DNA of 64,000 nucleotides, taken from contig JACMKX010000063.1 of assembly GCA_014379905.1 (NCBI GenBank), positions 61,676 to 125,675 of the forward strand, read 5' to 3'. This DNA is from Ferruginibacter sp. (GTDB lineage: Bacteria > Bacteroidota > Bacteroidia > Chitinophagales > Chitinophagaceae). Each line of letters opens with the position of its first letter. The stretch's first letter is position 1. The position numbers were made by a program, and so were the translations under genes. Positions 17,685 to 26,450 of the stretch are shown here, piece by piece. The notes beneath the pieces were generated by a model. That model had not been told where the DNA came from and made no database searches. It saw nothing but the letters and a program-made list of their open reading frames with translations.

Positions 17685-18737
17685 TTATCTTTTATGATAT
17701 TGCTCTTCGTAATAATCTTTATAATGCCCGTTTACCACATCATTCAGCCAGTTGGTATTGGCAAGGTACCAGTCGATGGTTTTCGACAGCCCTTCTTCAA
17801 ATTGTAATGAGGGCACCCAACCAAGTTCTTCTTTAAGTTTTGTTGCATCAATTGCATAGCGAAGGTCGTGCCCTGCCCGATCTTTTACAAATGTTATAAG
17901 CCCGGCACTGGTTCCTTCCGCCCTGTTTAATTTGGTATCCATTTGCCTGCACAATTCTTTTATAAGAGCCAGGTTGGTCCATTCATTATGTCCGCCGATA
18001 TTGTAGGTCTCTCCAATTTTACCGTTGTGGTAAATAGTGTCAATTGCCCTGGCATGGTCTTCTACAAATAACCAATCCCTTATATTTTCGCCTTTCCCAT
18101 ATATGGGCAATGGCTTATTATTCATAATATTATTTATGCTTAAAGGAATTAATTTTTCCGGGAAGTGATAGGGGCCATAGTTATTGCTACAGTTAGATAT
18201 CTTTACCGGTAACTGATAGGTATGATAAAATGCCCTTACAAAATGATCAGAGGAAGCTTTTGATGCGGAATATGGGCTTCGTGGGTCGTAGGCTGTGTTC
18301 TCGTAAAAAAAACCTGTTTCGCCCAGTGAACCGTACACTTCATCGGTTGAAATATGGTAAAATATTTTATTGTTGTAATCCTGTTTCCAACTTTCCTTGG
18401 CTGCCAATAATAAGGTAGAAGTTCCAATTACATTAGTACGCACAAAAGCGAGCGGATCGGTAATAGAACGGTCTACATGGCTTTCTGCTGCACAATGCAG
18501 CACCCCGGTAAACCGGTGTTCTGCAAACAGCCTGTTTACCAGCGCTGCATCTGTAATATCTCCTTTAATAAAGGTATAATTGGGTTCATTTTCAATATCC
18601 CGCAGGTTATTAAGATTTCCTGCATAGGTAAGTGCATCAAGGTTTACTATTTTGTAATGTGGATATTTCTGAACGAATAGCCTCGTTAAATGGGAGCCAA
18701 TAAAGCCTGCCCCACCCGTAATTAATATTATTTGCAT
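17685..18737 (-). CDS. rfbB: dTDP-glucose 4,6-dehydratase
   Basis: I start this at ATG 18737 (350 residues), so that the protein begins MQIILITGG; the longer frame adds 9 residues from a weakly placed upstream codon. It is an extended SDR with the NAD-binding [10 protein letters not shown], the catalytic STDEVYG block, and [11 protein letters not shown] carrying the Tyr-x3-Lys pair. It converts dTDP-glucose to dTDP-4-keto-6-deoxyglucose. It heads the long minus-strand operon reaching to 6695, and is preceded by a TACTTTTGCCGC promoter element shared with two other units of the locus. Confidence 0.97.
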   Translation of the reverse strand: MQIILITGGAGFIGSHLTRLFVQKYPHYKIVNLDALTYAGNLNNLRDIENEPNYTFIKGDITDAALVNRLFAEHRFTGVLHCAAESHVDRSITDPLAFVRTNVIGTSTLLLAAKESWKQDYNNKIFYHISTDEVYGSLGETGFFYENTAYDPRSPYSASKASSDHFVRAFYHTYQLPVKISNCSNNYGPYHFPEKLIPLSINNIMNNKPLPIYGKGENIRDWLFVEDHARAIDTIYHNGKIGETYNIGGHNEWTNLALIKELCRQMDTKLNRAEGTSAGLITFVKDRAGHDLRYAIDATKLKEELGWVPSLQFEEGLSKTIDWYLANTNWLNDVVNGHYKDYYEEQYHKR

Positions 18738-18753
18738 ATCAAATTTAATGCGG

Positions 18754-18761
18754 CAAAAGTA
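18754..18761 (-). promoter_or_regulatory. -7 box of the rfbB operon
   Basis: The minus strand reads TACTTTTG followed by CCGCATTAAA, 16 bases before the rfbB ATG. The extended form TACTTTTGCCGC recurs upstream of the acyltransferase at 36081, and as TATTTTTGCCGC upstream of rfbF. No clear -33 TTTG was found. Confidence 0.5.
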
Positions 18762-18869
18762 CAAAAGGGTTTGGCTTAAATAAAAAAGAAATTTGAGGGC
18801 CTGCTTTTGATTTTTTTTTACCGGAAGCCGTCATTTTTATTCTTTTAATCTTTTCAACCTTAATTTATA

Positions 18870-18877
18870 TATTTTTG
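18870..18877 (+). promoter_or_regulatory. -7 box of the plus-strand methyltransferase unit
   Basis: TATTTTTG followed by CCCGC, 21 bases before the ATG at 18899 and divergent from the rfbB promoter about 110 bases away. The TTG inside this box is also the spurious start of the longer reading frame. Confidence 0.45.
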
Positions 18878-18898
18878 CCCGCTAAAGAAAGGTATTAT

Positions 18899-19801
18899 AT
18901 GTTTTCAGCTTACAATAAAACCCCTATTCAAACCATAGATACAGCCAACAGGAACATCAGTGTATTTTCGATTGACGGGAAAAACATAGACCCTGAAGTT
19001 GTTAAAACATTTGGTGACGAATGGTTGAAATTTAATGCTTTTTCTGATGAATCAATAAATTTACAGGGACACAGGTATTTTGACATTTTAGATGAAAAAA
19101 TGATCAATAAGAATGTTTATGGTATTGATATCGGATGTGGAACAGGCAGGTGGACAAAATACCTCTCGGATAAAGTAGGGTTTATTGAAGCGGTAGATCC
19201 AAGCGACGCCGTTTTTGCAGCAGATAAATTATTAAAAGGTGTAAATAATGTGCGGATTACCAAAGCTGCAGTAGAAACAATTCCTTTTGATGATGAAACT
19301 TTTGACTTTGCCATGAGTGTTGGTGTATTGCACCATATTCCCAATACACAAAATGCGATGATCGATTGCGTTAAAAAAGTAAAAAGGGGCGGCTATTTTT
19401 ATTGTTATTTATATTATAGCCTTGATAACCGCGGTATCCTGTTCAAGCTTCTTTTTGAAGCAAGCGATCTCATCCGTAAAATTGTAAGCAGGTTATCTCC
19501 CGGCCCAAAAAAATTTGTATGTGATGTACTCGCTGTTATATTTTACATGCCCTTTGTATTTTTGTCCCGCTTTCTTGACTTTGCAGGCTTTAAAAAAATG
19601 GCTAAAAAAATTCCCCTGTCAGAATATGCAAGTGCCCGTTTTTTTGTTATCCGTAATGATTCACTTGACCGGTTCGGAACGAGATTAGAACAGCGTTTCT
19701 CCAAAGAGGAAGTTATAAAAATGATGAGCAACAGCGGCCTCGACAATATAGTGGTAGGTGAAAATGCACCCTATTATTGTGCAGTAGGTCAAAGAAAATA
19801 A
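18899..19801 (+). CDS. Class I SAM-dependent methyltransferase
   Basis: I start this at ATG 18899 (300 residues) because the longer frame begins with a TTG that lies inside a promoter box. The SAM-binding glycine loop is YGIDIGCGTGRWTKYL, the second-strand acid is EAVDPSDA, and the post-loop FDFAMSVGVLHHIP block is typical of Methyltransf_11-like enzymes. Residues about 200-235 contain a hydrophobic stretch (FVCDVLAVIFYMPFVFLSRF) that may be a membrane-contacting helix. It is divergent from rfbB and followed 20 bases later by a glycosyltransferase. It probably methylates a sugar or the glycan terminus; the substrate is unknown. Confidence 0.88.
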   Translation: MFSAYNKTPIQTIDTANRNISVFSIDGKNIDPEVVKTFGDEWLKFNAFSDESINLQGHRYFDILDEKMINKNVYGIDIGCGTGRWTKYLSDKVGFIEAVDPSDAVFAADKLLKGVNNVRITKAAVETIPFDDETFDFAMSVGVLHHIPNTQNAMIDCVKKVKRGGYFYCYLYYSLDNRGILFKLLFEASDLIRKIVSRLSPGPKKFVCDVLAVIFYMPFVFLSRFLDFAGFKKMAKKIPLSEYASARFFVIRNDSLDRFGTRLEQRFSKEEVIKMMSNSGLDNIVVGENAPYYCAVGQRK

Positions 19802-19821
19802 GTTTTTTATACGTTTATATA

Positions 19822-20901
19822 ATGAGTAACACTGTTAAAGTCTTGTTCCTGGTGCCCGCCCCCGAAAATATTTCACCAGGCCAGCGATTCAGGTTTGAGC
19901 ATTATGTGAAGATTGCCGATCCAAATAAATATTCGTTCGATATAAAACCCTTCTTCACTCAAAAAACCTGGGGCATTATTTACCTAAAAAACAGGTATAT
20001 GGAGAAACTGCTGGGTATACTACTGGGCTTTCTCGGCCGGATTTTTACCATGTTCACCTTGTTTAAATACGACTACGTTTACATATACCGGGACGCCGCC
20101 GTTTTGGGGCCGCCCATTTTTGAGTGGATAGTGGCAAAACTTTACAGGAAAAAGATTATCTATGATTTTGATGACGCAATATGGATCAGTACATCATCGG
20201 CTGCTAACCCCGGCGCAGCTTTTTTAAAAAGCACCTGGAAGGTGGCCAACATTTGCAAAATGAGCAAAGTGGTTACTGTTGGTAATGATTTTTTAGCAGC
20301 CTATGCCCGTAAATACTGTAGTGATGTAAGGGTAATACCTACAGTTGTAAATACGGCTACCAGCCACAATACATTAAAAGACCAGGACGAGCTTCCGCTA
20401 ACTATAGGATGGACGGGCACTTTTACAAATTTTGTTTACCTGGAAGCAATAATTCCTGCTATCAATAAGTTAAAGGAAAGATATGATTTCAGGTTCCTGG
20501 TTATTGCCGACAAAGACCCGTTGTTTAAGAATATTGATTACACGTTCAAGCAATGGAATATTCATTCCGAAATTGAGGATCTGCTGCAGTTGAGCATTGG
20601 CCTGATGCCACTTGCAGACACAGAAATGGAGAAAGGAAAATGTGGTTTTAAAGCCATTCAGTATATGAGCCTGGGTATACCGCCTGTGTTAAGTCCTGTG
20701 GGCGCCAACAGCATCATTGTGAACAACGGCATTACCGGTTTTTGGGCTGATGACCAGGGGGATTGGATAGAAAAGTTGGCGCTCCTTATCCGCGATGAAG
20801 CTTTAAGAAAAGAAATGGGTGCCCGTGCCAGGCAAAAAATTATAGCTGAATATTCTGTAGAAGCTACAAAAAACAAATTCTTTGAACTTTTTAAAGCATA
20901 G
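19822..20901 (+). CDS. GT-B glycosyltransferase (GT4-like)
   Basis: I start this at ATG 19822 (359 residues, MSNTVKVLFLVP); the longer frame starts at a TTG inside the methyltransferase gene. The protein shows an N-terminal nucleotide-sugar fold strand, IIYDFDDAIWIS in the acceptor domain, and LTIGWTGTFTNFVYL and CGFKAIQYMSLGIPPVLSP in the donor domain, the usual GT4-like order. It lies 20 bases after the methyltransferase and 145 bases before the Wzy-like gene, all on the plus strand. Donor and linkage are unknown. Confidence 0.85.
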   Translation: MSNTVKVLFLVPAPENISPGQRFRFEHYVKIADPNKYSFDIKPFFTQKTWGIIYLKNRYMEKLLGILLGFLGRIFTMFTLFKYDYVYIYRDAAVLGPPIFEWIVAKLYRKKIIYDFDDAIWISTSSAANPGAAFLKSTWKVANICKMSKVVTVGNDFLAAYARKYCSDVRVIPTVVNTATSHNTLKDQDELPLTIGWTGTFTNFVYLEAIIPAINKLKERYDFRFLVIADKDPLFKNIDYTFKQWNIHSEIEDLLQLSIGLMPLADTEMEKGKCGFKAIQYMSLGIPPVLSPVGANSIIVNNGITGFWADDQGDWIEKLALLIRDEALRKEMGARARQKIIAEYSVEATKNKFFELFKA

Positions 20902-21046
20902 GCTTCAAAAAATTACACCGGGCTTTCAATAACTATTTAGTTTCCTATTTAAAATTTTGGAAATTTAATACCTTGAGGCGGACCTGGCGCTACCAATAAG
21001 CCATTTTTAAAGGATCAATGGCGGATTTTTAATTCAATAATAAATT

Positions 21047-22417
21047 ATGCTGGAACTTACTGCCATTGATTTAATATTAGTGCCTGTATACCTGGTATTG
21101 TTGAGCTTTGTGCTTAGCTTTATTAATAAGCGCATCAATAAAGACAAAACGCTTATCCGTTATTTTTCAACGGGTTCAAAAATAAAGCTGGTTGTTGTCA
21201 TATTTTTCGGGCTGTTCTCCATATTCCTGTCGCCCGGTGACACAGCCGTATTCTATACCGGTGGACTGGATTATAAAAATATTGTCCTCGATAAACCTCA
21301 TTTCCTTTTTTCTTCAGCACAAGAGTTTGGCAATTATTATGAAACGCAGGGACTTAGGGCAGAAAACTATGGATTTGTATCTTCCGAAAGTAACCTGATG
21401 GCCATGAAGTTCGTAGCCCTGTTCTCCTTAGTGAGTTTCAACAACTACATGGTGATCTGCATGTTTTTTTCTGCCTTCTCTTTTTTTGGCTTATGGTTTA
21501 TGTTCAAAACTTTTTACAAAATGTACCCCGGCCTTCATAAAGTTATCTTCATGACTTTTTTTCTTATACCGTCTGTGCTTTTTTGGGGAAGCGGGGTGAT
21601 GAAAGATACCTTGTGTATCGGTTTTTTAGGAATAGGTTTTTACAATGCCTATCTTTTCTTTATTCAAAAAAGATATGATATAAAATTCCTGTTCGCCTGT
21701 CTCATTAGTTTCTATTGCCTGTTTGTTCTTAAATCTTATATAGCAATAGCCTTTGGATGCTCCTTTGTTTTTTGGTTGTTCCTGCTAAAGATTGCCACCC
21801 TTAATAGTATAGCCGTTAAGGCTGCTGTAACTGTAATACCCGTTTTGTTGATCGGCTTGTACCTCGTGTTTGGAAATTTTAATAAACTTGTTTCTGACTT
21901 CAGCGTGGAAGCCCTGGCAGAAAATATGCAGGCAAATCAAAAAAATTACTTTCTCACTACGCCCGATGATGGTGCATTTATTGACTATGGAGAAATTGTA
22001 CCTACAGTAGGAGGTATAGCAAGAATTATCCCTAAAGCCCTCGTAGCATCCCTTTTCAGGCCTTTCATCTGGGAATCGAGAAAGATAACTTCCCTTATCG
22101 CTTCGATTGAAGGCAGCTTTTTCTTTGTATTTACACTATATGTTTTTTTGCGAAAGGGAATACTAAGATCCCTGAAAATTGTTTTTACCAATAGCACCAT
22201 TTCGTTTTGTCTGTTATTTGCGATTGTTTTTGCAATCGCCATAGGGCTTAATTGTTTTAACCTAGGAACCCTGGTGAGGTATAAAATTCCCTGCCTGCCA
22301 TTTTACCTTTTCAGTCTTATTCTTATTTTAAAAAAACATGAAGAGAAAAGCGTTGCGCCCCTAAAAGCGGGATCATCGTCTCAACCATTTGTGTACAAAA
22401 TGCCGGGCCAGGAATAG
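21047..22417 (+). CDS. Polytopic membrane protein, candidate Wzy-like polymerase, copy 2
   Basis: A 456-residue hydrophobic protein with about 10-12 membrane segments, paralogous to the protein at 5341. Shared blocks in order are GDTA (64-67), FWGSGVMKD (179-187), LFRPFIWESR (336-345) and LVRYKIPCLPFY (409-420). The two differ in the periplasmic-type loop around 285-325, where a polymerase would read its repeat unit. No named family is evident to me. The C-terminal 15 codons overlap the convergent GT2 gene by 45 bases. It closes the plus-strand block 18899-22417. Polymerase is an inference from topology and context. Confidence 0.6.
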   Translation: MLELTAIDLILVPVYLVLLSFVLSFINKRINKDKTLIRYFSTGSKIKLVVVIFFGLFSIFLSPGDTAVFYTGGLDYKNIVLDKPHFLFSSAQEFGNYYETQGLRAENYGFVSSESNLMAMKFVALFSLVSFNNYMVICMFFSAFSFFGLWFMFKTFYKMYPGLHKVIFMTFFLIPSVLFWGSGVMKDTLCIGFLGIGFYNAYLFFIQKRYDIKFLFACLISFYCLFVLKSYIAIAFGCSFVFWLFLLKIATLNSIAVKAAVTVIPVLLIGLYLVFGNFNKLVSDFSVEALAENMQANQKNYFLTTPDDGAFIDYGEIVPTVGGIARIIPKALVASLFRPFIWESRKITSLIASIEGSFFFVFTLYVFLRKGILRSLKIVFTNSTISFCLLFAIVFAIAIGLNCFNLGTLVRYKIPCLPFYLFSLILILKKHEEKSVAPLKAGSSSQPFVYKMPGQE

Positions 22418-23167
22418 CAGCAGCGATCTTTCAAGGTAAGCATGTTCATGGTACAATGTTATAAGGTCAGGCAAATGCCGGTCGTAGATTTCCTGGTGGT
22501 TTTTAACGATCTGGCGTTTTAGTTTTGCTTCCTGCATTTTGGAAATTTCATAAGAGCGGGAATCGGTCTTACGCCTGTAATACAAACAAATATTTTTGAT
22601 CTTTATTACTTTGCTGTTTTCATTGAGCAGGTTAAGCCAAAACTCCCAGTCTTCGAGTCCTTCTTTCATAAATTCGCTGTAACCCGGTGTTTTATCATAA
22701 TCACTTCTACGATATAAAGCCGTGCAGGCGAACATGTTTTGATGCAATAACCTCTTATATTTATAGGCACGGGTTGCCCATTTGCCTGTTTCTGCACCAA
22801 ACCGCCTGGTGGTTCCGTAGGCAAGTGTGAATTCTCCGGATGCCATGGCTTTTACTGTTTCCTCCAAAAAATTAGGCGAAATTTTATCATCTCCGTCAAG
22901 GGGCAGTATATACGCTCCTGTTGAATGGCTGATACCAAAATTCCTGGCGTGGCTAACTCCTCCATTAGGAATATTAAAATATTTAAACCGGGGATCTTTT
23001 TTAACCCAGTCCTGTGCCACCGCTTCCGAATGATCGGTGGAACCATCATTAATGATGAGGCACTCCCAGTTTGTATACGTTTGATTATACACCGATACCA
23101 AAGCTTCCTTTAAAAAATCGCCCTGGTTGTAACATGGAACTATTACCGACACTGTATCTTTTACCAT
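22373..23167 (-). CDS. Glycosyltransferase family 2
   Basis: A 264-residue GT-A fold transferase: VSVIVPCYNQGDFLKEAL at the N-terminus, INDGSTDHS (the nucleotide-contact loop), and LPLDGDDKISPNF, where the D-x-D metal site lies. The acceptor side includes GLEDWEFWLNL, the ED-W motif common to GT2 proteins of surface-glycan loci. It is the last gene of the CDP-sugar operon. Its 3' end overlaps the 3' end of the convergent Wzy-like gene by 45 bases, so each coding end lies within the other transcript. Confidence 0.9.
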   Translation of the reverse strand: MVKDTVSVIVPCYNQGDFLKEALVSVYNQTYTNWECLIINDGSTDHSEAVAQDWVKKDPRFKYFNIPNGGVSHARNFGISHSTGAYILPLDGDDKISPNFLEETVKAMASGEFTLAYGTTRRFGAETGKWATRAYKYKRLLHQNMFACTALYRRSDYDKTPGYSEFMKEGLEDWEFWLNLLNENSKVIKIKNICLYYRRKTDSRSYEISKMQEAKLKRQIVKNHQEIYDRHLPDLITLYHEHAYLERSLLLFLARHFVHKWLRR

Positions 23168-23219
23168 AGAAAATTTATACTTTAGGCAGACTACGCAAAC
23201 ATTTATGAATCGCCCGACA

Positions 23220-24233
23220 CTATTTATTAAACAGCTTTAAAAGCAATGGCCTCATTATTTTATACAGCAATTTGCTAAAGCCCGGAAAATTGAGGATCAT
23301 TTTTTCGCTGGCAGTAAAATAAAAAGGGGCTTTCATTCCAAATTTTTTTAAATTTTTAAAGCCGGCTGTAAGGCCCTCAAAACCGAAGTGATTTTCCAGA
23401 AACGGGTAATACAATGATTTGCTTTGCAGCATAAAAAATCTATGCCTGTAAGTTTCTATATCTACCCCGGTATCCTGCAGTAATTTTTTTATTTTTTCAT
23501 CTGATTCAATGAAGTTCCAGATATTGGCTGCATCATTTATCATGTAAGGAAGCCTTGTTTCTCTTGTATCATTTTCCATTCTTACTTTTGCCAGTATTTT
23601 ACCGGAATAATAAAGGCCTCCTGTTTCAAATAATAAAAGTGCAATTAAAATATCTACAGAATAGTGAATAGTAAGATTGGCGTTCTTTACTCTTTCGCTT
23701 AATTTTTTCCATGCTGCTGTGCTGATAACACAACCGCTAAAACAAACGTATTCAAATTTAAGAATTCTTTCTGCCGCTTCCTTATTAAACTCATAATACC
23801 CGTTCCTTCCACCAAAATATTCCCAGCGTTCCTCGCTGGTATTATCCGGATAGAAATACAATGCTTTTCCATGAGCAAAAAGAGCCTGTTTATTGGCAAC
23901 AACACCTGTAATGAGTTCTTCTATACAATTGGGCAGTAATATATCATCTGAACTGACATAACAGGCATACTCGCCTTCTGCACATGAAATAGCGTATAAA
24001 AAACTATCTGAAATATTAAGAAAAGTGGGGGGTTTAATAATTTTTACACGGGGATCTTTAGCGGCATATTCCTGTAAAATTTGAGGTACATTATTGGTGG
24101 AATGATTATCAGAAATGATAATCCGGACATTTGTATACGTTTGTGCCCGGGCGCTTTCAATGCATTCCCTGAGAAAATGCTCCTTTTGATTATAGGTAGG
24201 TATTACTACACTCACAAGCGGAAGATCTGGCAT
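23220..24233 (-). CDS. Glycosyltransferase family 2
   Basis: A 337-residue GT-A fold protein with VSVVIPTYNQKEHFLREC, IIISDNHSTNNV and YVSSDDILLPNC, where SDD occupies the metal-binding position. Gene order places it directly behind the flippase (2 bases), and 52 bases ahead of the last GT2 gene. The C-terminal region (about 270-337) is basic and may bind the membrane. It probably adds a residue of the repeat unit; the sugar cannot be predicted. Confidence 0.88.
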   Translation of the reverse strand: MPDLPLVSVVIPTYNQKEHFLRECIESARAQTYTNVRIIISDNHSTNNVPQILQEYAAKDPRVKIIKPPTFLNISDSFLYAISCAEGEYACYVSSDDILLPNCIEELITGVVANKQALFAHGKALYFYPDNTSEERWEYFGGRNGYYEFNKEAAERILKFEYVCFSGCVISTAAWKKLSERVKNANLTIHYSVDILIALLLFETGGLYYSGKILAKVRMENDTRETRLPYMINDAANIWNFIESDEKIKKLLQDTGVDIETYRHRFFMLQSKSLYYPFLENHFGFEGLTAGFKNLKKFGMKAPFYFTASEKMILNFPGFSKLLYKIMRPLLLKLFNK

Positions 24234-24235
24234 AT

Positions 24236-25756
24236 TTAAAACAATTTTCTGATTAGTGGAACAAAAATATTACTTATTCTCGTTGCAAAAAGCATAGTGA
24301 CCAATAGCGATAGTAAGGCAGTAACAGCAATATAAGCCAGGTTATACAAATGGGTGCTTCCGTGTGTAAAAAAATATTTAGACAGGCCAACTACGGCTAC
24401 ACCAGCAATAAGAGGTTTTAAAGTATCATTCCAATACCATGTAGATACTTCTCCTTTCAATAACTTCCTATGTATAAGATTAGGCGTTACGAAAAAATAC
24501 AGCGTGTTAATACCAGCCCAGGCAAGCGCACCACCTACTGCCCCGTATTGTATGGCTAAAAATATCGTTACAGGAATAAAAAGCAACAAGAATACTAAAT
24601 TCTGGTATAGCCCCATTTTAGTCCAGTTGTGAGAAAGAGTAAGCAGGTAGGGTAAACTCATGTATGCGTTTAAACCCGAGCCATAAGCATATACAGCAGT
24701 AATGATCCATGTATTTTCCGTAACCATAATATTATTGGTCCAGATAAAGATGAGGTTTTTACTAAAAAAAATGAGCGTAGCGGTTACAGGTACAACAATT
24801 ACGCTGATCATCTGGCATCCCTGGTGATATATTTTCCTAAGTTCTTCCAAATGATTCAATCCATTGGCTGCCGAAAATTTTGGGAAATAGGATTGTGTAA
24901 TGGGTGCCGATACCTGGAAGATCATCAGGCCTAAGGTACATGCGATGGTATAATAGCCAAATGCTTCGAGGGATAAAATTTTACTCAATATAATTTTGTC
25001 AACCTGTGTAAGAAAAATAGCAGTAAGGCTGATACCCATCATACCCGCAGCAAAACGCCATACTTCTTTTATTTCCTGTTTGTCGAAAATATCTTTGGTT
25101 AGCTTTTCAGGCAGATACAACCATACCGTATACCTTGCTACCATTGCCTGCAATGCTGTAATGAGGAGATTCCATGAAAAAAAAACAATTACTGATCTTG
25201 ATACAGTGGCTAATATTATCCAGGCCCCGAAACTTTTCAAAAGGGTAAAAATAATTTTTTGTGTATTCAGCATTACCTGGCGTTGAAGCCCCAGCATACC
25301 CCCGCTGTAAAAACCATTTACAAACTGGAAAGTAACAGAGATGCTTAATAACATAAAAGCATACGTAACAGTTTGCGGGCTCAATTCTTTAGGATTTACC
25401 CAGTATTTTGCCAGCAAGGGACTTAATGCCAGTGCTATCAAACCGGCAGCAATAGCAGCAAGCCAATACATGCTTCCCAATGTTTTAACCATGTTGCGCA
25501 TGCGTTGGGCAGTACCGGGAATAGCGCTCATCCGGGCCAGTTCTTTGTTTAATATGGTGCTTAAACCACTGTCCAGTAAAGAGAGTACAACCTGCAGGCT
25601 TGCGAAAATACCAATCAGGCCGTAGCCTTCTGCACCAATATATTTTAAATAAACCGGGATAAAAAGTAAAGAGGTGAGCGCAATTATTCCATTGCCTGTA
25701 AAATTGGCTATGATATTTGCCTTTAAAGAAGTGGTATGTAATATTTTTTTTAGCAA
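24236..25756 (-). CDS. Oligosaccharide flippase, Wzx-like (copy 2)
   Basis: A 506-residue MOP-superfamily protein with about 14 predicted membrane helices. The N-terminal ANFTGNGIIALTSLLFIPVYLKYIG region is typical of the Wzx/RfbX branch. It follows the hexapeptide acyltransferase by 3 bases. No ATG precedes the first helix, so translation must start at TTG 25756 or at the adjacent CTG, directly after the TAG of the previous gene. It is longer than the flippase at 12621 and the two are not close copies, which fits separate substrates. Confidence 0.86.
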   Translation of the reverse strand: MLKKILHTTSLKANIIANFTGNGIIALTSLLFIPVYLKYIGAEGYGLIGIFASLQVVLSLLDSGLSTILNKELARMSAIPGTAQRMRNMVKTLGSMYWLAAIAAGLIALALSPLLAKYWVNPKELSPQTVTYAFMLLSISVTFQFVNGFYSGGMLGLQRQVMLNTQKIIFTLLKSFGAWIILATVSRSVIVFFSWNLLITALQAMVARYTVWLYLPEKLTKDIFDKQEIKEVWRFAAGMMGISLTAIFLTQVDKIILSKILSLEAFGYYTIACTLGLMIFQVSAPITQSYFPKFSAANGLNHLEELRKIYHQGCQMISVIVVPVTATLIFFSKNLIFIWTNNIMVTENTWIITAVYAYGSGLNAYMSLPYLLTLSHNWTKMGLYQNLVFLLLFIPVTIFLAIQYGAVGGALAWAGINTLYFFVTPNLIHRKLLKGEVSTWYWNDTLKPLIAGVAVVGLSKYFFTHGSTHLYNLAYIAVTALLSLLVTMLFATRISNIFVPLIRKLF

Positions 25757-25759
25757 CAG

Positions 25760-26440
25760 CTATAATTTTCCGAGGTCTACATTAAAAAATTGCTGCGCAT
25801 AACATTCTTTGGATGGTTTTACCTGTAATTGTCCTGTATCGAAATTTATAAAGGCAGTGTGATCATCTTCTATATCTTTCTGAAAAATAGTAGTGCGGGT
25901 ACTTATCGTACACCGGTTTCCAATGATACATTTACCAATAACAGAAGAATTGGCAGTAAGCGAAACGCCCTGCCCAAAAACCGGGTATTCCCCTTTTTGT
26001 GACCCTACCGTACAGCCCTGCAAGGCCACAAAATAATTGGCATAACCAGCCTTTCCCAACATAGTTCCGCAAGAATGAAATAAGAGGAATATATCCGGCA
26101 ACAATGTATCGTACATACAATCAAGGCCGTGAAGCGCCTTGTTGAGGTAATATAATTTATTGGCTATTGCAGGCGAACCATTTTCTTTCCACAAGGTATT
26201 GGCAAGAAACCACGTGTACATCAGGTAATGATCAGCGTATAAATGATTAAATTGTGTTTCGCCTTCATTGTTATACCTTTTAAATTTTACATATTTAAAA
26301 CAATAGTGCAACCTGTCCAATGCAACGTCTGTAAAAGATGCCAACTCACCGGGTTTTACAGTATTTCCATCAGGAAATATATTGTTTAATTGCCGGGAAG
26401 TGTACCTCATCAAATCCTGTTTCGTTAAAGAAAGTTGCAT
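25760..26440 (-). CDS. Serine-acetyltransferase-like hexapeptide protein
   Basis: A 226-residue protein with a helical N-terminal half (about 1-130) and a hexapeptide beta-helix C-terminal half containing YFVALQGCTVGSQKGEYP and SVIGKCIIGNRCTIST. Layout resembles SAT-like O/N-acetyltransferases that use acetyl-CoA. It lies 10 bases after the SDR reductase gene and 3 bases before the flippase, inside the CDP-sugar operon. It therefore probably acetylates the modified sugar or the repeat unit. The N-terminal half looks unlike CysE, so cysteine synthesis is less likely. Confidence 0.72.
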   Translation of the reverse strand: MQLSLTKQDLMRYTSRQLNNIFPDGNTVKPGELASFTDVALDRLHYCFKYVKFKRYNNEGETQFNHLYADHYLMYTWFLANTLWKENGSPAIANKLYYLNKALHGLDCMYDTLLPDIFLLFHSCGTMLGKAGYANYFVALQGCTVGSQKGEYPVFGQGVSLTANSSVIGKCIIGNRCTISTRTTIFQKDIEDDHTAFINFDTGQLQVKPSKECYAQQFFNVDLGKL

Positions 26441-26450
26441 TTATTTTCTT

